Assembly: GCA_038523925.1 (NCBI GenBank)
Contig: JBCBIY010000015.1
Location: forward strand, 1-64,000
DNA: 64,000 nucleotides
Reading direction: 5' to 3'
Source of the DNA: JBCBWG01 sp038523925
Lineage (GTDB): Bacteria; Pseudomonadota; Alphaproteobacteria; Rhizobiales; Hyphomicrobiaceae
The number at the start of each line of letters is the position of its first letter. Position 1 is the first letter of the stretch. A model generated the notes under the pieces. It ran no database searches. It saw nothing but the letters and a program-made list of their open reading frames with translations, and was not told where the DNA came from. The position numbers and the translations under genes are program-made. Positions 1 through 9,148 of the stretch are shown piece after piece.

Positions 1-480
1 CAGCGTAGCGCGCCGCAGCGAGTGGCGGTCGGGCTCGCGTGCCAACCAAGCTTGCGCAGGTTGGACCAAAAAAAGAGAGCGCGCGGCGACCAGGCAAACT
101 CTTCGCGTCATGCACCCACACGCCACTCCCACCGCCCAATCGGCAGCCACCCGCCAGCCCCGCGAAGACCAGAGCGAGACGCATGGAGCGGGCCATCGGC
201 CAGCGTAGCGCGCCGCAGCGAGTGGCGGTCGGGCTCGCGTGCCAACCAAGCTTGCGCAGGTTGGACCAAAAAAAGAGAGCGCGCGGCGACCAGGCAAACT
301 CTTCGCGTCATGCGCCGGCACGCCACTCCCACCGCCCAAGCGGCAGCCACCTGCCAGCCCCGCGAAGACCAGAGCGAGGCGCACGAAGCTGGCCTTCGGT
401 CAGCGTAGCGCGCCGCAGCGAGTGGCGGTCGGACTCGCGCGCCAACAGGGCTGCTGCCCTGTTGGACCAAAAAAGAGACC
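1..480. repeat. 200-bp tandem repeat, two full copies and one partial
   Basis: Units start at 1, 201 and 401, each with CAGCGTAGCGCGCCGCAGCG, so the period is exactly 200 bp. Copies one and two are nearly identical apart from scattered substitutions. The third follows the first 37 or so bases and then diverges, keeping only a hairpin followed by GGACCAAAAAA. Each unit holds a CCAACC...GGTTGG inverted repeat next to an A-run; in the third copy this is a perfect 10-bp stem at 442-451 and 456-465. Open frames across the block are by-products of high GC and repetition, and none resembles a known protein. The array may continue beyond the left edge of the window. Confidence 0.9.
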
Positions 481-540
481 GCGCCGCAGCGAGCGAACAG
501 CGCAACACACCGTGCCAACCAAGCTTGCGCAGGTTGGACG

Positions 541-573
541 AAACAAAAAACCAACCCGCGGCAGCGCGGTTGG
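541..573 (-). terminator. intrinsic terminator of yebC
   Basis: Read on the minus strand just after the yebC stop codon, CCAACCGCG pairs with CGCGGGTTGG around a short loop, with one bulged base, and is followed directly by TTTTTTGTTT. A GC-rich hairpin followed by a T-run is the standard factor-independent terminator. The other hairpins in the repeat block have their T-run on the wrong side for this direction. Confidence 0.7.
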
Positions 574-582
574 ACCAGAAAA

Positions 583-1332
583 TTAAGCAGCCGTGAGTTT
601 GGCGAGGGTGGCTTCGTCGATGTCGAAGTTGGTGTAGACGTTCTGCACATCGTCGTCGTCTTCGAGGGCAGCGATCAATTTCATGATCGATGCGGCGCCA
701 TCTTCGTCGACGGGTGTTGTGAGGGTCGGTTGCCAAATCGCTTTGACGCTTTCGGGTTCGCCGAGCGCGTCTTCAAGTGCGCTTGAGACGCTGCCGAGGT
801 CTTCGAAGGCGCAGGTGATGACGTGGTTGTCGTCGCTCGACTGGACATCCTCCGCGCCGGCCTCGATGGCCGCTTCGAGCACGTCGTCCGGTGAGCCTGC
901 GGATGCGGGCAGAATAATTTCGCCGACGCGCGTGAACATATGGCTGACGGCGCCGGTCGCGCCGAGGTTGCCGCCGTGTTTCGTGAAGACGGCGCGGACG
1001 GCGCCGCCGGTGCGGTTGCGATTATCGGTCAGCGCCTCGACGATGACAGCGACGCCGCCCGCGCCATAGCCCTCGTAGCGGATCTCTTCGTAGCTCTCGT
1101 CATCGCCGCCGGACGCTTTCTTGATCGCGCGCTCGATATTGTCCTTCGGCATCGATTGCGCTTTGGCGTTCTGGACCGCAAGGCGAAGGCGCGGGTTCAT
1201 GGCCGGGTCCGGTGCGCCGAGCTTGGCAGCGACGGTGATTTCGCGGGCAAGCTTCGAGAACAGTTTCGAGCGGACCGCGTCCTGACGGCCCTTGCGGTGC
1301 ATGATGTTCTTGAATTGCGAGTGTCCGGCCAT
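583..1332 (-). CDS. yebC: YebC/PmpR (TACO1-like) family protein
   Basis: This is a 249-residue protein of the YebC/TACO1 family. Members have been described as DNA-binding regulators and, more recently, as factors that help ribosomes through difficult sequences. The start at 1332 gives the family N-terminus MAGHSQFKNIMHRKGRQD; the frame opens six codons earlier at a TTG, which I reject because it only adds a non-conserved tail. The conserved block YEEIRYEGYGAGGVAVIVE sits near residues 85-105, and the acidic C-terminal part and length (about 245) are normal. It is last in a same-strand run with the phosphoesterase and cyclo-ligase genes and ends at a good intrinsic terminator. Confidence 0.95.
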   Translation of the reverse strand: MAGHSQFKNIMHRKGRQDAVRSKLFSKLAREITVAAKLGAPDPAMNPRLRLAVQNAKAQSMPKDNIERAIKKASGGDDESYEEIRYEGYGAGGVAVIVEALTDNRNRTGGAVRAVFTKHGGNLGATGAVSHMFTRVGEIILPASAGSPDDVLEAAIEAGAEDVQSSDDNHVITCAFEDLGSVSSALEDALGEPESVKAIWQPTLTTPVDEDGAASIMKLIAALEDDDDVQNVYTNFDIDEATLAKLTAA

Positions 1333-1422
1333 GGCGCTGTCCGTGGGCAAGAGTGCGGCTGTTGGGGTCGATTGGTGTTAGCCAACTGAGCCGCCGGAAT
1401 CCAGTGCCCCGGGTGCGCGGCG

Positions 1423-2253
1423 TTAGTCCGTGGCGGACCAGATCGCGGGCAACTGCTCGGGCAGAACACCGCCAATGCGGACCGGCGCGACAGCCGTTGC
1501 AAGCCCCGTGCGGTCGTCGATGTCGACGGCGAGGCCTGCCAGAGTTGCCGGGCCTTCGGCCGGCCGGAAGCGCTCGTTTGGCAGACGCGTGATGAACCGG
1601 TGGACTGGCTCGCCCGCATCCATGCCGATGACGGAGTTATAGTCCCCGGTCATGCCGCTATCGGTCTGATAGGCCGTGCCGCCTGTGAGCACGCGCGCGT
1701 CGGCTGTTGGAACGTGCGTATGCGTGCCGACGACGACGGACACGCGGCTGTCGAGGAAGTGGCCGAGCGCCTGCTTCTCGCTGGTCGCTTCGGCGTGAAA
1801 GTCGACGATGATGGCATCGGCCTCCTCGGCAAGCGGGCAGGCTGTGATCTCGCGGTCGATCGCGCGGAAGGGGCAGTCGAGCTCCGGCATGAAGATGCGG
1901 CCCTGGGCGTTGATGACGAGGACGCGGCGCCCATCCCCGAGCGTCATCATGACAGCCCCGCAACCGGGCGTGCCGTCGGGCAGGTTCACCGGGCGGACGA
2001 GGCGATCTGTGCGTTCGATGAAGACCAACGCCTCGCGCTGATCAAAGGCATGATTGCCGAGCGTGACGGCGTCTGCCCCAGCGTCCAGGAACGCTTCGTA
2101 GATCTTTTCCGTGATGCCGAAGCCGGCCGCGGCATTCTCACCGTTCACGACTACGACGTCGATCGCGTAGTGCGCGCGCAGCTTCGGCAGGTGATCGGCG
2201 ACGGCCTTGCGCCCCGCGCGACCGACAACGTCGCCGATGAAAAGAAACCGCAT
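1423..2253 (-). CDS. YmdB-type metallophosphoesterase (TIGR00282 family)
   Basis: This 276-residue protein belongs to the family of Bacillus YmdB, dinuclear-metal phosphodiesterases reported to act on 2',3'-cyclic nucleotides. The metal-binding motifs are in order: GDVVGRAGRK at the N-terminus (FIGD), VVNGENAAAGFGIT, LGNHAFDQRE, VDFHAEATSEK and VGTHTHVPTAD. The start at 2253 has AAGGAG six bases upstream. A longer frame reaching 2601 only overlaps the cyclo-ligase gene and is rejected. It is 8 bp downstream of the cyclo-ligase gene and they probably share a message, an arrangement common in alphaproteobacteria. Confidence 0.93.
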   Translation of the reverse strand: MRFLFIGDVVGRAGRKAVADHLPKLRAHYAIDVVVVNGENAAAGFGITEKIYEAFLDAGADAVTLGNHAFDQREALVFIERTDRLVRPVNLPDGTPGCGAVMMTLGDGRRVLVINAQGRIFMPELDCPFRAIDREITACPLAEEADAIIVDFHAEATSEKQALGHFLDSRVSVVVGTHTHVPTADARVLTGGTAYQTDSGMTGDYNSVIGMDAGEPVHRFITRLPNERFRPAEGPATLAGLAVDIDDRTGLATAVAPVRIGGVLPEQLPAIWSATD

Positions 2254-2261
2254 GGAACTCC

Positions 2262-2882
2262 TTAGCGCTGAGCCGGGGGGTAAGACGAGTCGCCCGGCGC
2301 GATTTGGATCAGGCGCTCGGGCGTCAGAATAGTGTCGACGGGCAAGTCGTGCGGCCCGCGCGGGACTGCCTCGCGTATCTGGGCTTCGAGGGCAAGCCCG
2401 ATGGTTGTGAGCGGGCCGCCATCGCCGCGGAGGCGTTCGAGCGTCCGATCGTAAAAGCCGCCGCCGTAACCGAGGCGGTAGCCCTGATGGTCGACGGCGA
2501 GCAACGGGATTAAGAACACATCCGGTCGGACGTCCGGGGCGGTGTCGAGCGGTTCGCTGATGCCCCACTGGCGTTTGGCGAGCGGCTCGCCCGGCCGCCA
2601 TGCGCGGAAGATGAGCGGCTGGCCCACACCCTGCATCACCGGCAACGCAAGGCCGGCGCCGAGGCCGCCCCCAACGGTGACGGCATCGAGTTCGCTGCCG
2701 ATTGGGATGAAAACTGCGACGATGTTCTCAGGTTGAATTAGGCCCGAAGCGCGAAGCCGCTCGTTCATGGCGACCTCGGGCTGCAGGCCGCTGCCATAGC
2801 GCGCGGCTTTCGTCGCGGCCGCTCGAATGTCTTTCATAACGGTGCGGAGAGCGGCCTTCGCGGCGTCGGGGTTGTCCGTCAC
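2262..2882 (-). CDS. 5-formyltetrahydrofolate cyclo-ligase
   Basis: This enzyme (206 residues) would convert 5-formyl-THF plus ATP to 5,10-methenyl-THF, returning a storage folate to the active pool. The diagnostic C-terminal motif LGYGGGFYDRTLERL follows LIPLLAVDHQGYR near residues 125-150, and the central VAVFIPIGSELD is also typical. Family proteins are 180-210 residues. The start is a GTG at 2882, 12 bp after the recG stop, so recG, this gene and the phosphoesterase gene look cotranscribed. An internal ATG at residue 16 is possible but would remove the first conserved helix. Confidence 0.93.
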   Translation of the reverse strand: MTDNPDAAKAALRTVMKDIRAAATKAARYGSGLQPEVAMNERLRASGLIQPENIVAVFIPIGSELDAVTVGGGLGAGLALPVMQGVGQPLIFRAWRPGEPLAKRQWGISEPLDTAPDVRPDVFLIPLLAVDHQGYRLGYGGGFYDRTLERLRGDGGPLTTIGLALEAQIREAVPRGPHDLPVDTILTPERLIQIAPGDSSYPPAQR

Positions 2883-2894
2883 GTCAGAGCCCCG

Positions 2895-5009
2895 TTACGC
2901 GGCGCGGAAGAGGCGCACGGCCTCGTCGCATTCGAAGATGTAGAGGAGGTGGCGCAACGCCTGCCCGCGCGCGCTATCGAGGCGCGGGTCGTCGTCGAGG
3001 AACAGGCGCGCGTCGTCTGAGGCTGCCTCCAGTAGTTCGACGACGCCCGGCCCCTCGGCAATGCGGTATCCGGGTTCGCCTGATTGCCGCGAGCCGAGCA
3101 TCTCGCCGCCGCCGCGCAGCTCGAGGTCTTTCTCGGCGATGGCAAAGCCATCCTCGCTTGCTTCCATCATCGTGATCCGTTGGGCGGCCACTTCGCCGAG
3201 CGGCGTCGCGTGGAGGAGGATGCAGTACGACTGGCGGTCGCCACGGCCGACCCGGCCGCGCAACTGATGGAGCTGCGCGAGACCGAACCGTTCGGCATGC
3301 TCGATCACCATGATCGTCGCGTTGGGGACGTTGACGCCGACTTCGATAACGGTGGTCGCAACGAGGATGCCAAGATTGCCATCCGAAAACCGCTGCATGA
3401 CGGCATCTTTCTGAGGCCCGGCCATCGCGCCGTGGATGAGGCCGACCTTGCCGGGAAAGAGCTGTTCAAGATGCGCGGCGCGTTCTTCAGCGGCAGCAAG
3501 CTCGGTCGTCGCCACGCTCTCAATCAATGGGCAGACCCAATAAATCTGTGCGCCTTCGGAGAGCTGGATGCGAACGCGTGCAATGAGTTTTTCCAGCGCA
3601 TCCGTCGCAACCGCGCGCGTGATGATGGGCTTCCGGCCCGGCGGTTTCTCATCGAGCTTCGACACGTCGAGGTCGCCGTAGTGCGTCATCAACAGCGTGC
3701 GCGGGATGGGGGTTGCGGTCATGGCCAGCACGTTAGCGCCGCCGTCGCGGCCCTTCGACTGCAACGCGAGGCGCTGGTGAACGCCGAAGCGGTGCTGTTC
3801 GTCGATCACGGCAAGCGCGAGGTCGTGGAACGCCACGTCGGGCTGGAACAGCGCATGCGTTCCAACAACGATATCGAGGCGGCCGTCAGCAAGACGGGCG
3901 AGCACTTCGGCGCGGGCCTTGCCCTTTTCGCGGCCGGTCAACAGGGCGAGCTTCAGCCCGGCGGCGTCTGCGAGGGGCGCGAGGCCGGCGGCGTGTTGCC
4001 GCGCAAGGACTTCCGTCGGTGCCATCAGGGCTGCCTGCGCGCCGATCTCGACGGCGGCCGCCATCGCCATGAGCGCGACGACGGTTTTGCCGGACCCGAC
4101 ATCGCCTTGCAGCAGGCGCAGCATCCGGCTCTCGGCTTCGAGGTCGGCGTTGATCTCGGCCAGCGCACGCGTCTGCGCGCCGGTCAACGCGAAGGGGAGG
4201 GCGTCTGCGATGCGGCGGCGCAGATGGCCGTCGCCAATCACCTGTCGCCCGCGCTGGGCGCGCGAGGATTGCCGCACGAGGGCGAGCGCAAGCTGACTTG
4301 CAAGCAGCTCGTCGTAGGCAAGCCGCTGCCAGGCAAGCCCGCCAATTGCGACGTCCTCCGGCTCGTCCGGCCGGTGCAGCTTCATCAGCGCATCGCGGAA
4401 CGTCGGCCAGCCGTTCTGGGCGAGCCCGTCCGGCCGTTGCCACTCCGGCAGGTCGGGGACACGGTCGGCGGTCTGGCGCATGATCTTGGCCAGGACCTTT
4501 GACGAAAGCCCGGCGGTCAGCCCGTAGATCGGCTCCAGCATCGGCAACTGATCGCGCTGGTTCGGTGGCAGCACATAGTCCGGATGCATCATCTGCAGCT
4601 TGTCGCCATAGCGGTCGACGCGGCCGGAGATGTAGCGGGTCTCGCCTTCGGGGAGCTGGCGCTCAATAAAGCGGCGCTCGGCATGAAAGAAGACGAGATC
4701 AATCGCGCCCGTTTCGTCTTCGCAGGCGACGCGATAGGGCGCTTTGGTGTTGCCGCGCGGCGGCGGCCGGTGTTTGACGACGCGGACGCCAAACGTCGCG
4801 ATCGTGCCTGGGAGCGCGTCAGCAAGCGCCGGCTCAGCCCGCCGGTCGATCAGCCCGGTCGGTGTGTGCCAAAGAAGATCGATGATCCGCGCGTCCTCGA
4901 TCCCCGGCGGCAGGCGCACCGCTTTCGCCAGGAAGCCGGCCACGCGTGGGCCAACGCCGGTCAGGGCTTCGGCGCCTGCAAACATCGGTGCGAGAGCATC
5001 GGGGCGCAT
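2895..5009 (-). CDS. recG: ATP-dependent DNA helicase RecG
   Basis: RecG (704 residues) remodels stalled replication forks and branch-migrates Holliday junctions. The N-terminal wedge domain (about residues 1-150) contains the OB-fold region. The helicase core shows Walker A GDVGSGKT at about 302-309, motif Ia APTEVLARQH at about 330, motif II DEQH at about 403, motif III TATPIPRT, and the C-terminal TRG region with QLRGRVGRGDRQSYC. Length is close to the usual 690-710. It is transcribed away from sdhE and mfd, and the recG/sdhE/mfd order is typical of Hyphomicrobiales. Long open frames on the opposite strand are shadows. Confidence 0.98.
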   Translation of the reverse strand: MRPDALAPMFAGAEALTGVGPRVAGFLAKAVRLPPGIEDARIIDLLWHTPTGLIDRRAEPALADALPGTIATFGVRVVKHRPPPRGNTKAPYRVACEDETGAIDLVFFHAERRFIERQLPEGETRYISGRVDRYGDKLQMMHPDYVLPPNQRDQLPMLEPIYGLTAGLSSKVLAKIMRQTADRVPDLPEWQRPDGLAQNGWPTFRDALMKLHRPDEPEDVAIGGLAWQRLAYDELLASQLALALVRQSSRAQRGRQVIGDGHLRRRIADALPFALTGAQTRALAEINADLEAESRMLRLLQGDVGSGKTVVALMAMAAAVEIGAQAALMAPTEVLARQHAAGLAPLADAAGLKLALLTGREKGKARAEVLARLADGRLDIVVGTHALFQPDVAFHDLALAVIDEQHRFGVHQRLALQSKGRDGGANVLAMTATPIPRTLLMTHYGDLDVSKLDEKPPGRKPIITRAVATDALEKLIARVRIQLSEGAQIYWVCPLIESVATTELAAAEERAAHLEQLFPGKVGLIHGAMAGPQKDAVMQRFSDGNLGILVATTVIEVGVNVPNATIMVIEHAERFGLAQLHQLRGRVGRGDRQSYCILLHATPLGEVAAQRITMMEASEDGFAIAEKDLELRGGGEMLGSRQSGEPGYRIAEGPGVVELLEAASDDARLFLDDDPRLDSARGQALRHLLYIFECDEAVRLFRAA

Positions 5010-5241
5010 CAGGCGCTGCAGTCTCCCTCAGTCCAGCGGCTGAGCAAAAGCCGCGCGGCAAGCGACCCTCGGACACGCTTTGCATGATCCTCCGGGCTCG
5101 CTATATCCGGCGGACGGTGACCGCACGGACCCGACCGGTCAAGGCAGCGCGCCGCGACATCCCCGGCTCAGAGCCCCTGGCGCAACGGCGCTGGGGCGAT
5201 TTGCGTTTGGGGCCTGAATTTCCAAGGGAATGGAGCCCGCA

Positions 5242-5565
5242 ATGACGGATGGAATTGGCGCAGAGGCGACGGCCACCGATTTCGACGCGCGCTTACGGCG
5301 GGCGCGATATCGGGCCCACTACCGTGGGACGAAGGAGATGGACTGGCTCCTCGGCCGTTTCGCCGAGGCTGAACTCGGATCCATGTCGCCGGCCCAGCTC
5401 ACGACGTTTGAGCAGTTTCTGGCGCTGGCTGATCCGGACTTGCAGGGTTGGTTGATGGATACGCCGAGCCAGACGCCGGTGCGCTCGCCTGATGAGCAGT
5501 TCGCCGATCTGATCGACCGCATTCGCACGTTCCATGGGCTGTCGCCGCTCGCGGCCCGAAGCTAG
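5242..5565 (+). CDS. sdhE: FAD assembly factor SdhE (succinate dehydrogenase assembly factor 2)
   Basis: This small cytoplasmic protein of 107 residues would help attach FAD covalently to the succinate dehydrogenase flavoprotein. The family signature RGxxE is present as RGTKEMDWLLGRFAE near residues 29-43, and the FEQFLALADPDLQGWL helix is typical. I start at the ATG at 5242, which has GGAG eight bases upstream; an ATG at 5230 sits inside that ribosome site. It lies between divergent recG and codirectional mfd, 67 bp before the mfd start. The N-terminus is somewhat longer than in the E. coli protein (about 88 residues), as is common in alphaproteobacteria. Confidence 0.93.
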   Translation: MTDGIGAEATATDFDARLRRARYRAHYRGTKEMDWLLGRFAEAELGSMSPAQLTTFEQFLALADPDLQGWLMDTPSQTPVRSPDEQFADLIDRIRTFHGLSPLAARS

Positions 5566-5632
5566 ACCTCACCAGACTTTTGCGATGCGCACGCCGCGTT
5601 TGACCACCTGACCGTTGAAAGGACCGCCCCTC

Positions 5633-8600
5633 GTGGCATCGGCAGCAGACCTGTTGGAGACAGACATCGGCGACGTCACGCTGACCGGCGCGCCGGAAGG
5701 ATACGACGCGCGCGTTCTCGTTGAACGCGTGCAGGCGATCGGCGTTAATGGTCCGGGCGCGGTCATCCATGTCGCTCGCGATGACCGCCGGCTCGAAGCG
5801 CTCGAGAATGCATTGCGGTTCTTCGCGCCCGAGATCCGCCGCGTCGTCCTGCCGGCTTGGGACACCGTGCCTTACGACCGCGTTGGCCCGGCGCCCGATC
5901 TGGTCGCCAAACGCGTCACCGCGCTCACCAAGTTGACGCTGGCGCCGCGCAAGCAGCCAACGCTGATCCTGACCACCGTCAACGCGATCCTGCAGCGGCT
6001 GCCGCCGCAAAGCTTCATCAAAAGCGCGATCCGGCAGGTCGCGGCCGGGCAGCGCATCGACATGGCCCGCTTGATCCAGCGGCTTTCGCTTGGCGGGTAC
6101 GTGCGCTCCGGCACCGTGATGGAGCCCGGCGAGTATGCCGTGCGCGGCGGCATCCTCGATCTCTATCCGCCGGGCCGCAACAATCCTGTCCGGCTGGATT
6201 TTTTCGGCGACACGCTTGAGAGCATCAAGGCGTTCGCGGCCGATACCCAGCGCACGACCAAGACGCTGCAGAAGCTGATCATCATGCCGATGAGCGAAGT
6301 CGCCTTCGGTGACGATGCAATCCAGGAGTTCCGGCAGTCCTACGTCTCACTGTTTGGCGGCAACACGAACGACGACCCAATGTATCAGGCCGTCGTCGCA
6401 GGCCACAGCTATCCAGGCGTCGAACACTGGCTGCCTTTTTTTCACGACAAGCTCGCGACGCTGTTCGACTACGTTGGCGACGATGCGCACGTGAGTTTTG
6501 ATGCTGCCGCCGATGATGCGGTGCGCCAACGCTTCGAGCAGATCGAAGAGCACTACCTTGCGCGGACCGATGGGTTGGAGACCGAGACGTTCGGTGCGCC
6601 ACCCTACAAGCCAGTGCCGCCGGACCAGCTGTTTCTCGACGGCGCGGAGTGGGCACGCACGCTTTCGACGCGCGGTGTCTACCGGCTGACGGATGCGCGG
6701 AATTCGCCCGCCAAGCGCACGCAAGATGCCGGCGGCCGGCTCGGGCGGCTGTTCACAGAAGAGCGCCAGTCCGACGGCGGCGATCTGTTCGGTGCCGTCG
6801 TCGGCCACATCAAGGCAGGGCTCAGCTCAAAGCGCCGCGTGATCCTGGCCGCTTGGACGCCCGGCTCGCGCGAGCGACTGATCTCGCTTCTGAAAGAGCG
6901 CGGTTTTGACGACATCCGCGCTGTCGAAACCTACACCGACGTGCGCGCGCTGCCCGAGACGCTGGCGGCCGCCGTGGTGCTTGGCGTCGAACGGGGATTC
7001 GAAGCCTCCGACATGGTGGTCATCGCCGAGCAGGACATCCTCGGCGATCGTTTGGTCCGCCCGCGCAAACGCCGCAAGAAGGCGACGGACGTTTTGGTTG
7101 AGGCGACCAACCTCGCGGTCGGCGATCTGGTCGTGCATGCCGACCACGGCATAGGGCGCTTCAACGGGCTTGAGACGATCGAAGCGCTTGGTGCGCCGCA
7201 CGATTGCCTGCAACTCGTCTACCACGGCGGCGACAAGCTCTATCTGCCCGTCGAGAACATCGAGCTTTTGTCGCGCTTCGGGGCTGATAGCGAGACCGCG
7301 CAGCTTGACCGCCTGGGCGGTGCGGCATGGCAGAATCGCAAGGCGCGACTGAAAAAGCGGCTGCTCGAAATCGCAGCCGATCTCATCAAGGTCGCAGCCC
7401 TTCGCGAGTTGCGCGAGGCGCCGGTGCTGTCGCCACCGGATGGCGGTTTCGATGAGTTTGTCTCGCGCTTCCCGTTTGAAGAGACTGACGACCAGATGGC
7501 GAGCATTGACGCCGTGCTCGACGACCTTGGAGCCGGCAAGCCCATGGACCGGCTCGTTTGCGGCGACGTCGGCTTCGGCAAGACGGAGGTCGCGCTGCGG
7601 GCCGCGTTTGTCGCCGCCATGAACGGTCTGCAGGTCGCCGTCGTCGTGCCGACAACGCTGCTCGCGCGGCAGCACTACCGGAGCTTTGAAGAGCGCTTCC
7701 GCGGGTTCCCGCTGAAGATCGCGCAAGCCTCGCGTCTCGTTGGCGGGAAGGAGCTCGGCGACGTCAAGGCTGGACTGAAGTCTGGCGAGATTGACATCGT
7801 CGTCGGCACCCATGCGCTGCTCGGCAAGGCGATCGAGTTCGAGCGCCTTGGCCTTCTCATTATCGATGAAGAACAGCACTTTGGCGTCACGCACAAAGAG
7901 CGGTTGAAGCAGCTCAAGGAAGACGTCCACGTCCTTACGCTGTCGGCGACGCCGATCCCGCGGACGCTGCAACTTGCGCTCTCAGGCGTCCGCGAGCTGT
8001 CGCTCATCACCACACCTCCGGTCGACCGGCTCGCTGTGCGAACCTATGTGTCGCCGTTTGATCCGATCATCCTGCGCGATGCGCTCCGCCGGGAAAGGTT
8101 CCGCGGCGGGCAGACGTTCTATGTCGTCCCGCACATCAAGGATCTGGATGAGGTCAGCGAGTTCCTCGCCGAGGCCGTGCCTGAGCTCAAGATCGCGCGG
8201 GCGCACGGCCAACTGCCGCCAAGCGAGATCGAAGATATCATGACGGCCTTCTATGAAGGCAATTACGATATCCTGCTGTCGACGCCGATTGTTGAATCCG
8301 GCCTCGATGTCCCGAACGCGAACACGATGATTGTCCATCGCGCGGACATGTTCGGCCTCGCCCAGCTCTATCAGCTTCGCGGCCGCGTCGGGCGTTCGAA
8401 GACGCGGGCCTACGCTTACTTCACGACGCCACCCGGCAAGCGCCTCACCGACACGGCTGAGAAGCGGCTAAAGGTGCTCGCCTCGCTCGATCAGCTCGGC
8501 GCGGGCTTCTCGCTTGCGAGCCACGACCTCGACATTCGGGGCGGCGGGAACCTGCTTGGCGAAGAGCAATCAGGCCACATTCGCGAAGTCGGGTTCGAGC

Positions 8601-9148
8601 TTTACCAGTCGATGCTGGAAGAGACGATCACCGCGCTCAAAGGTGGCAGCGGCGATGGCGACACCGATCAATGGAGCCCACAGATCGCCGTCGGCGTGCC
8701 GACGCTTATTCCGGAAGCCTACGTCGCGGACCTGCAATTGCGGCTTGGCCTCTATCGGCGCTTGTCGAGCCTTGAGACCCGCGCTGACATTGATGACTTC
8801 GCATCCGAGCTTGCTGACCGGTTCGGCCCGGTGCCGGATGAGGTCAACGGTCTGCTCGATGTGATGGAGATCAAGGGCCTTTGCCGGCAGGCGGGGGTCG
8901 AGAAGATCGATGCCGGCCCGAAGGGTGCTGTCTTCACGTTCCGACAGGGCGACCTTGCCGACCCCGATGCAGTGCTAAGGTTCATCCAGAAGGCCGGCGC
9001 GAGCGCGAAGCTGCAACCGGATAATAAGCTTGTCTACAAGGCCGGATGGGATGAGGCTGCCAAACGGCTGAAGGGCGTGCGTCGCGTGTTGTCGGACATG
9101 ATCGGCAGCGAAGCGTCAGCGGGCAAGACAGAGGCTGCCGCGACCTAG
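5633..9148 (+). CDS. mfd: transcription-repair coupling factor Mfd
   Basis: Mfd (1171 residues) removes RNA polymerase stalled at DNA lesions and recruits UvrA. Domains in order: the UvrB-like module (1-340), the RNA polymerase interaction domain around residues 490-550 (VGDLVVHADHGIGRF), the RecG-like translocase with Walker A GDVGFGKT at about 644 and DEEQ at about 745, the QLRGRVGRSKTRAYAY motif, and the C-terminal autoinhibitory domain. The likely start is the GTG at 5633, with AAAGGA ten bases upstream; an in-frame TTG at 5615 is less likely. The stop shares a CTAG palindrome with the convergent SDR gene. Length is normal (about 1150). Confidence 0.97.
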   Translation: MASAADLLETDIGDVTLTGAPEGYDARVLVERVQAIGVNGPGAVIHVARDDRRLEALENALRFFAPEIRRVVLPAWDTVPYDRVGPAPDLVAKRVTALTKLTLAPRKQPTLILTTVNAILQRLPPQSFIKSAIRQVAAGQRIDMARLIQRLSLGGYVRSGTVMEPGEYAVRGGILDLYPPGRNNPVRLDFFGDTLESIKAFAADTQRTTKTLQKLIIMPMSEVAFGDDAIQEFRQSYVSLFGGNTNDDPMYQAVVAGHSYPGVEHWLPFFHDKLATLFDYVGDDAHVSFDAAADDAVRQRFEQIEEHYLARTDGLETETFGAPPYKPVPPDQLFLDGAEWARTLSTRGVYRLTDARNSPAKRTQDAGGRLGRLFTEERQSDGGDLFGAVVGHIKAGLSSKRRVILAAWTPGSRERLISLLKERGFDDIRAVETYTDVRALPETLAAAVVLGVERGFEASDMVVIAEQDILGDRLVRPRKRRKKATDVLVEATNLAVGDLVVHADHGIGRFNGLETIEALGAPHDCLQLVYHGGDKLYLPVENIELLSRFGADSETAQLDRLGGAAWQNRKARLKKRLLEIAADLIKVAALRELREAPVLSPPDGGFDEFVSRFPFEETDDQMASIDAVLDDLGAGKPMDRLVCGDVGFGKTEVALRAAFVAAMNGLQVAVVVPTTLLARQHYRSFEERFRGFPLKIAQASRLVGGKELGDVKAGLKSGEIDIVVGTHALLGKAIEFERLGLLIIDEEQHFGVTHKERLKQLKEDVHVLTLSATPIPRTLQLALSGVRELSLITTPPVDRLAVRTYVSPFDPIILRDALRRERFRGGQTFYVVPHIKDLDEVSEFLAEAVPELKIARAHGQLPPSEIEDIMTAFYEGNYDILLSTPIVESGLDVPNANTMIVHRADMFGLAQLYQLRGRVGRSKTRAYAYFTTPPGKRLTDTAEKRLKVLASLDQLGAGFSLASHDLDIRGGGNLLGEEQSGHIREVGFELYQSMLEETITALKGGSGDGDTDQWSPQIAVGVPTLIPEAYVADLQLRLGLYRRLSSLETRADIDDFASELADRFGPVPDEVNGLLDVMEIKGLCRQAGVEKIDAGPKGAVFTFRQGDLADPDAVLRFIQKAGASAKLQPDNKLVYKAGWDEAAKRLKGVRRVLSDMIGSEASAGKTEAAAT

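Noticed and set aside
442..480. Hairpin plus A-run as a plus-strand terminator
   Set aside because: The run is of A, not T, on the plus strand, and on the minus strand the T-run precedes the hairpin.
22..736. Overlapping frames of up to 185 codons across the tandem repeats on both strands
   Set aside because: They follow the 200-bp period in several frames, have no ribosome site or protein features, and reflect high GC with few stops.
3084..4502. 472-codon frame opposite recG
   Set aside because: It is the antisense shadow of a well-conserved gene in GC-rich DNA; its translation has no recognisable features.
6827..7972. 381-codon frame opposite mfd
   Set aside because: Antisense shadow; the mfd helicase motifs on the other strand are clear.
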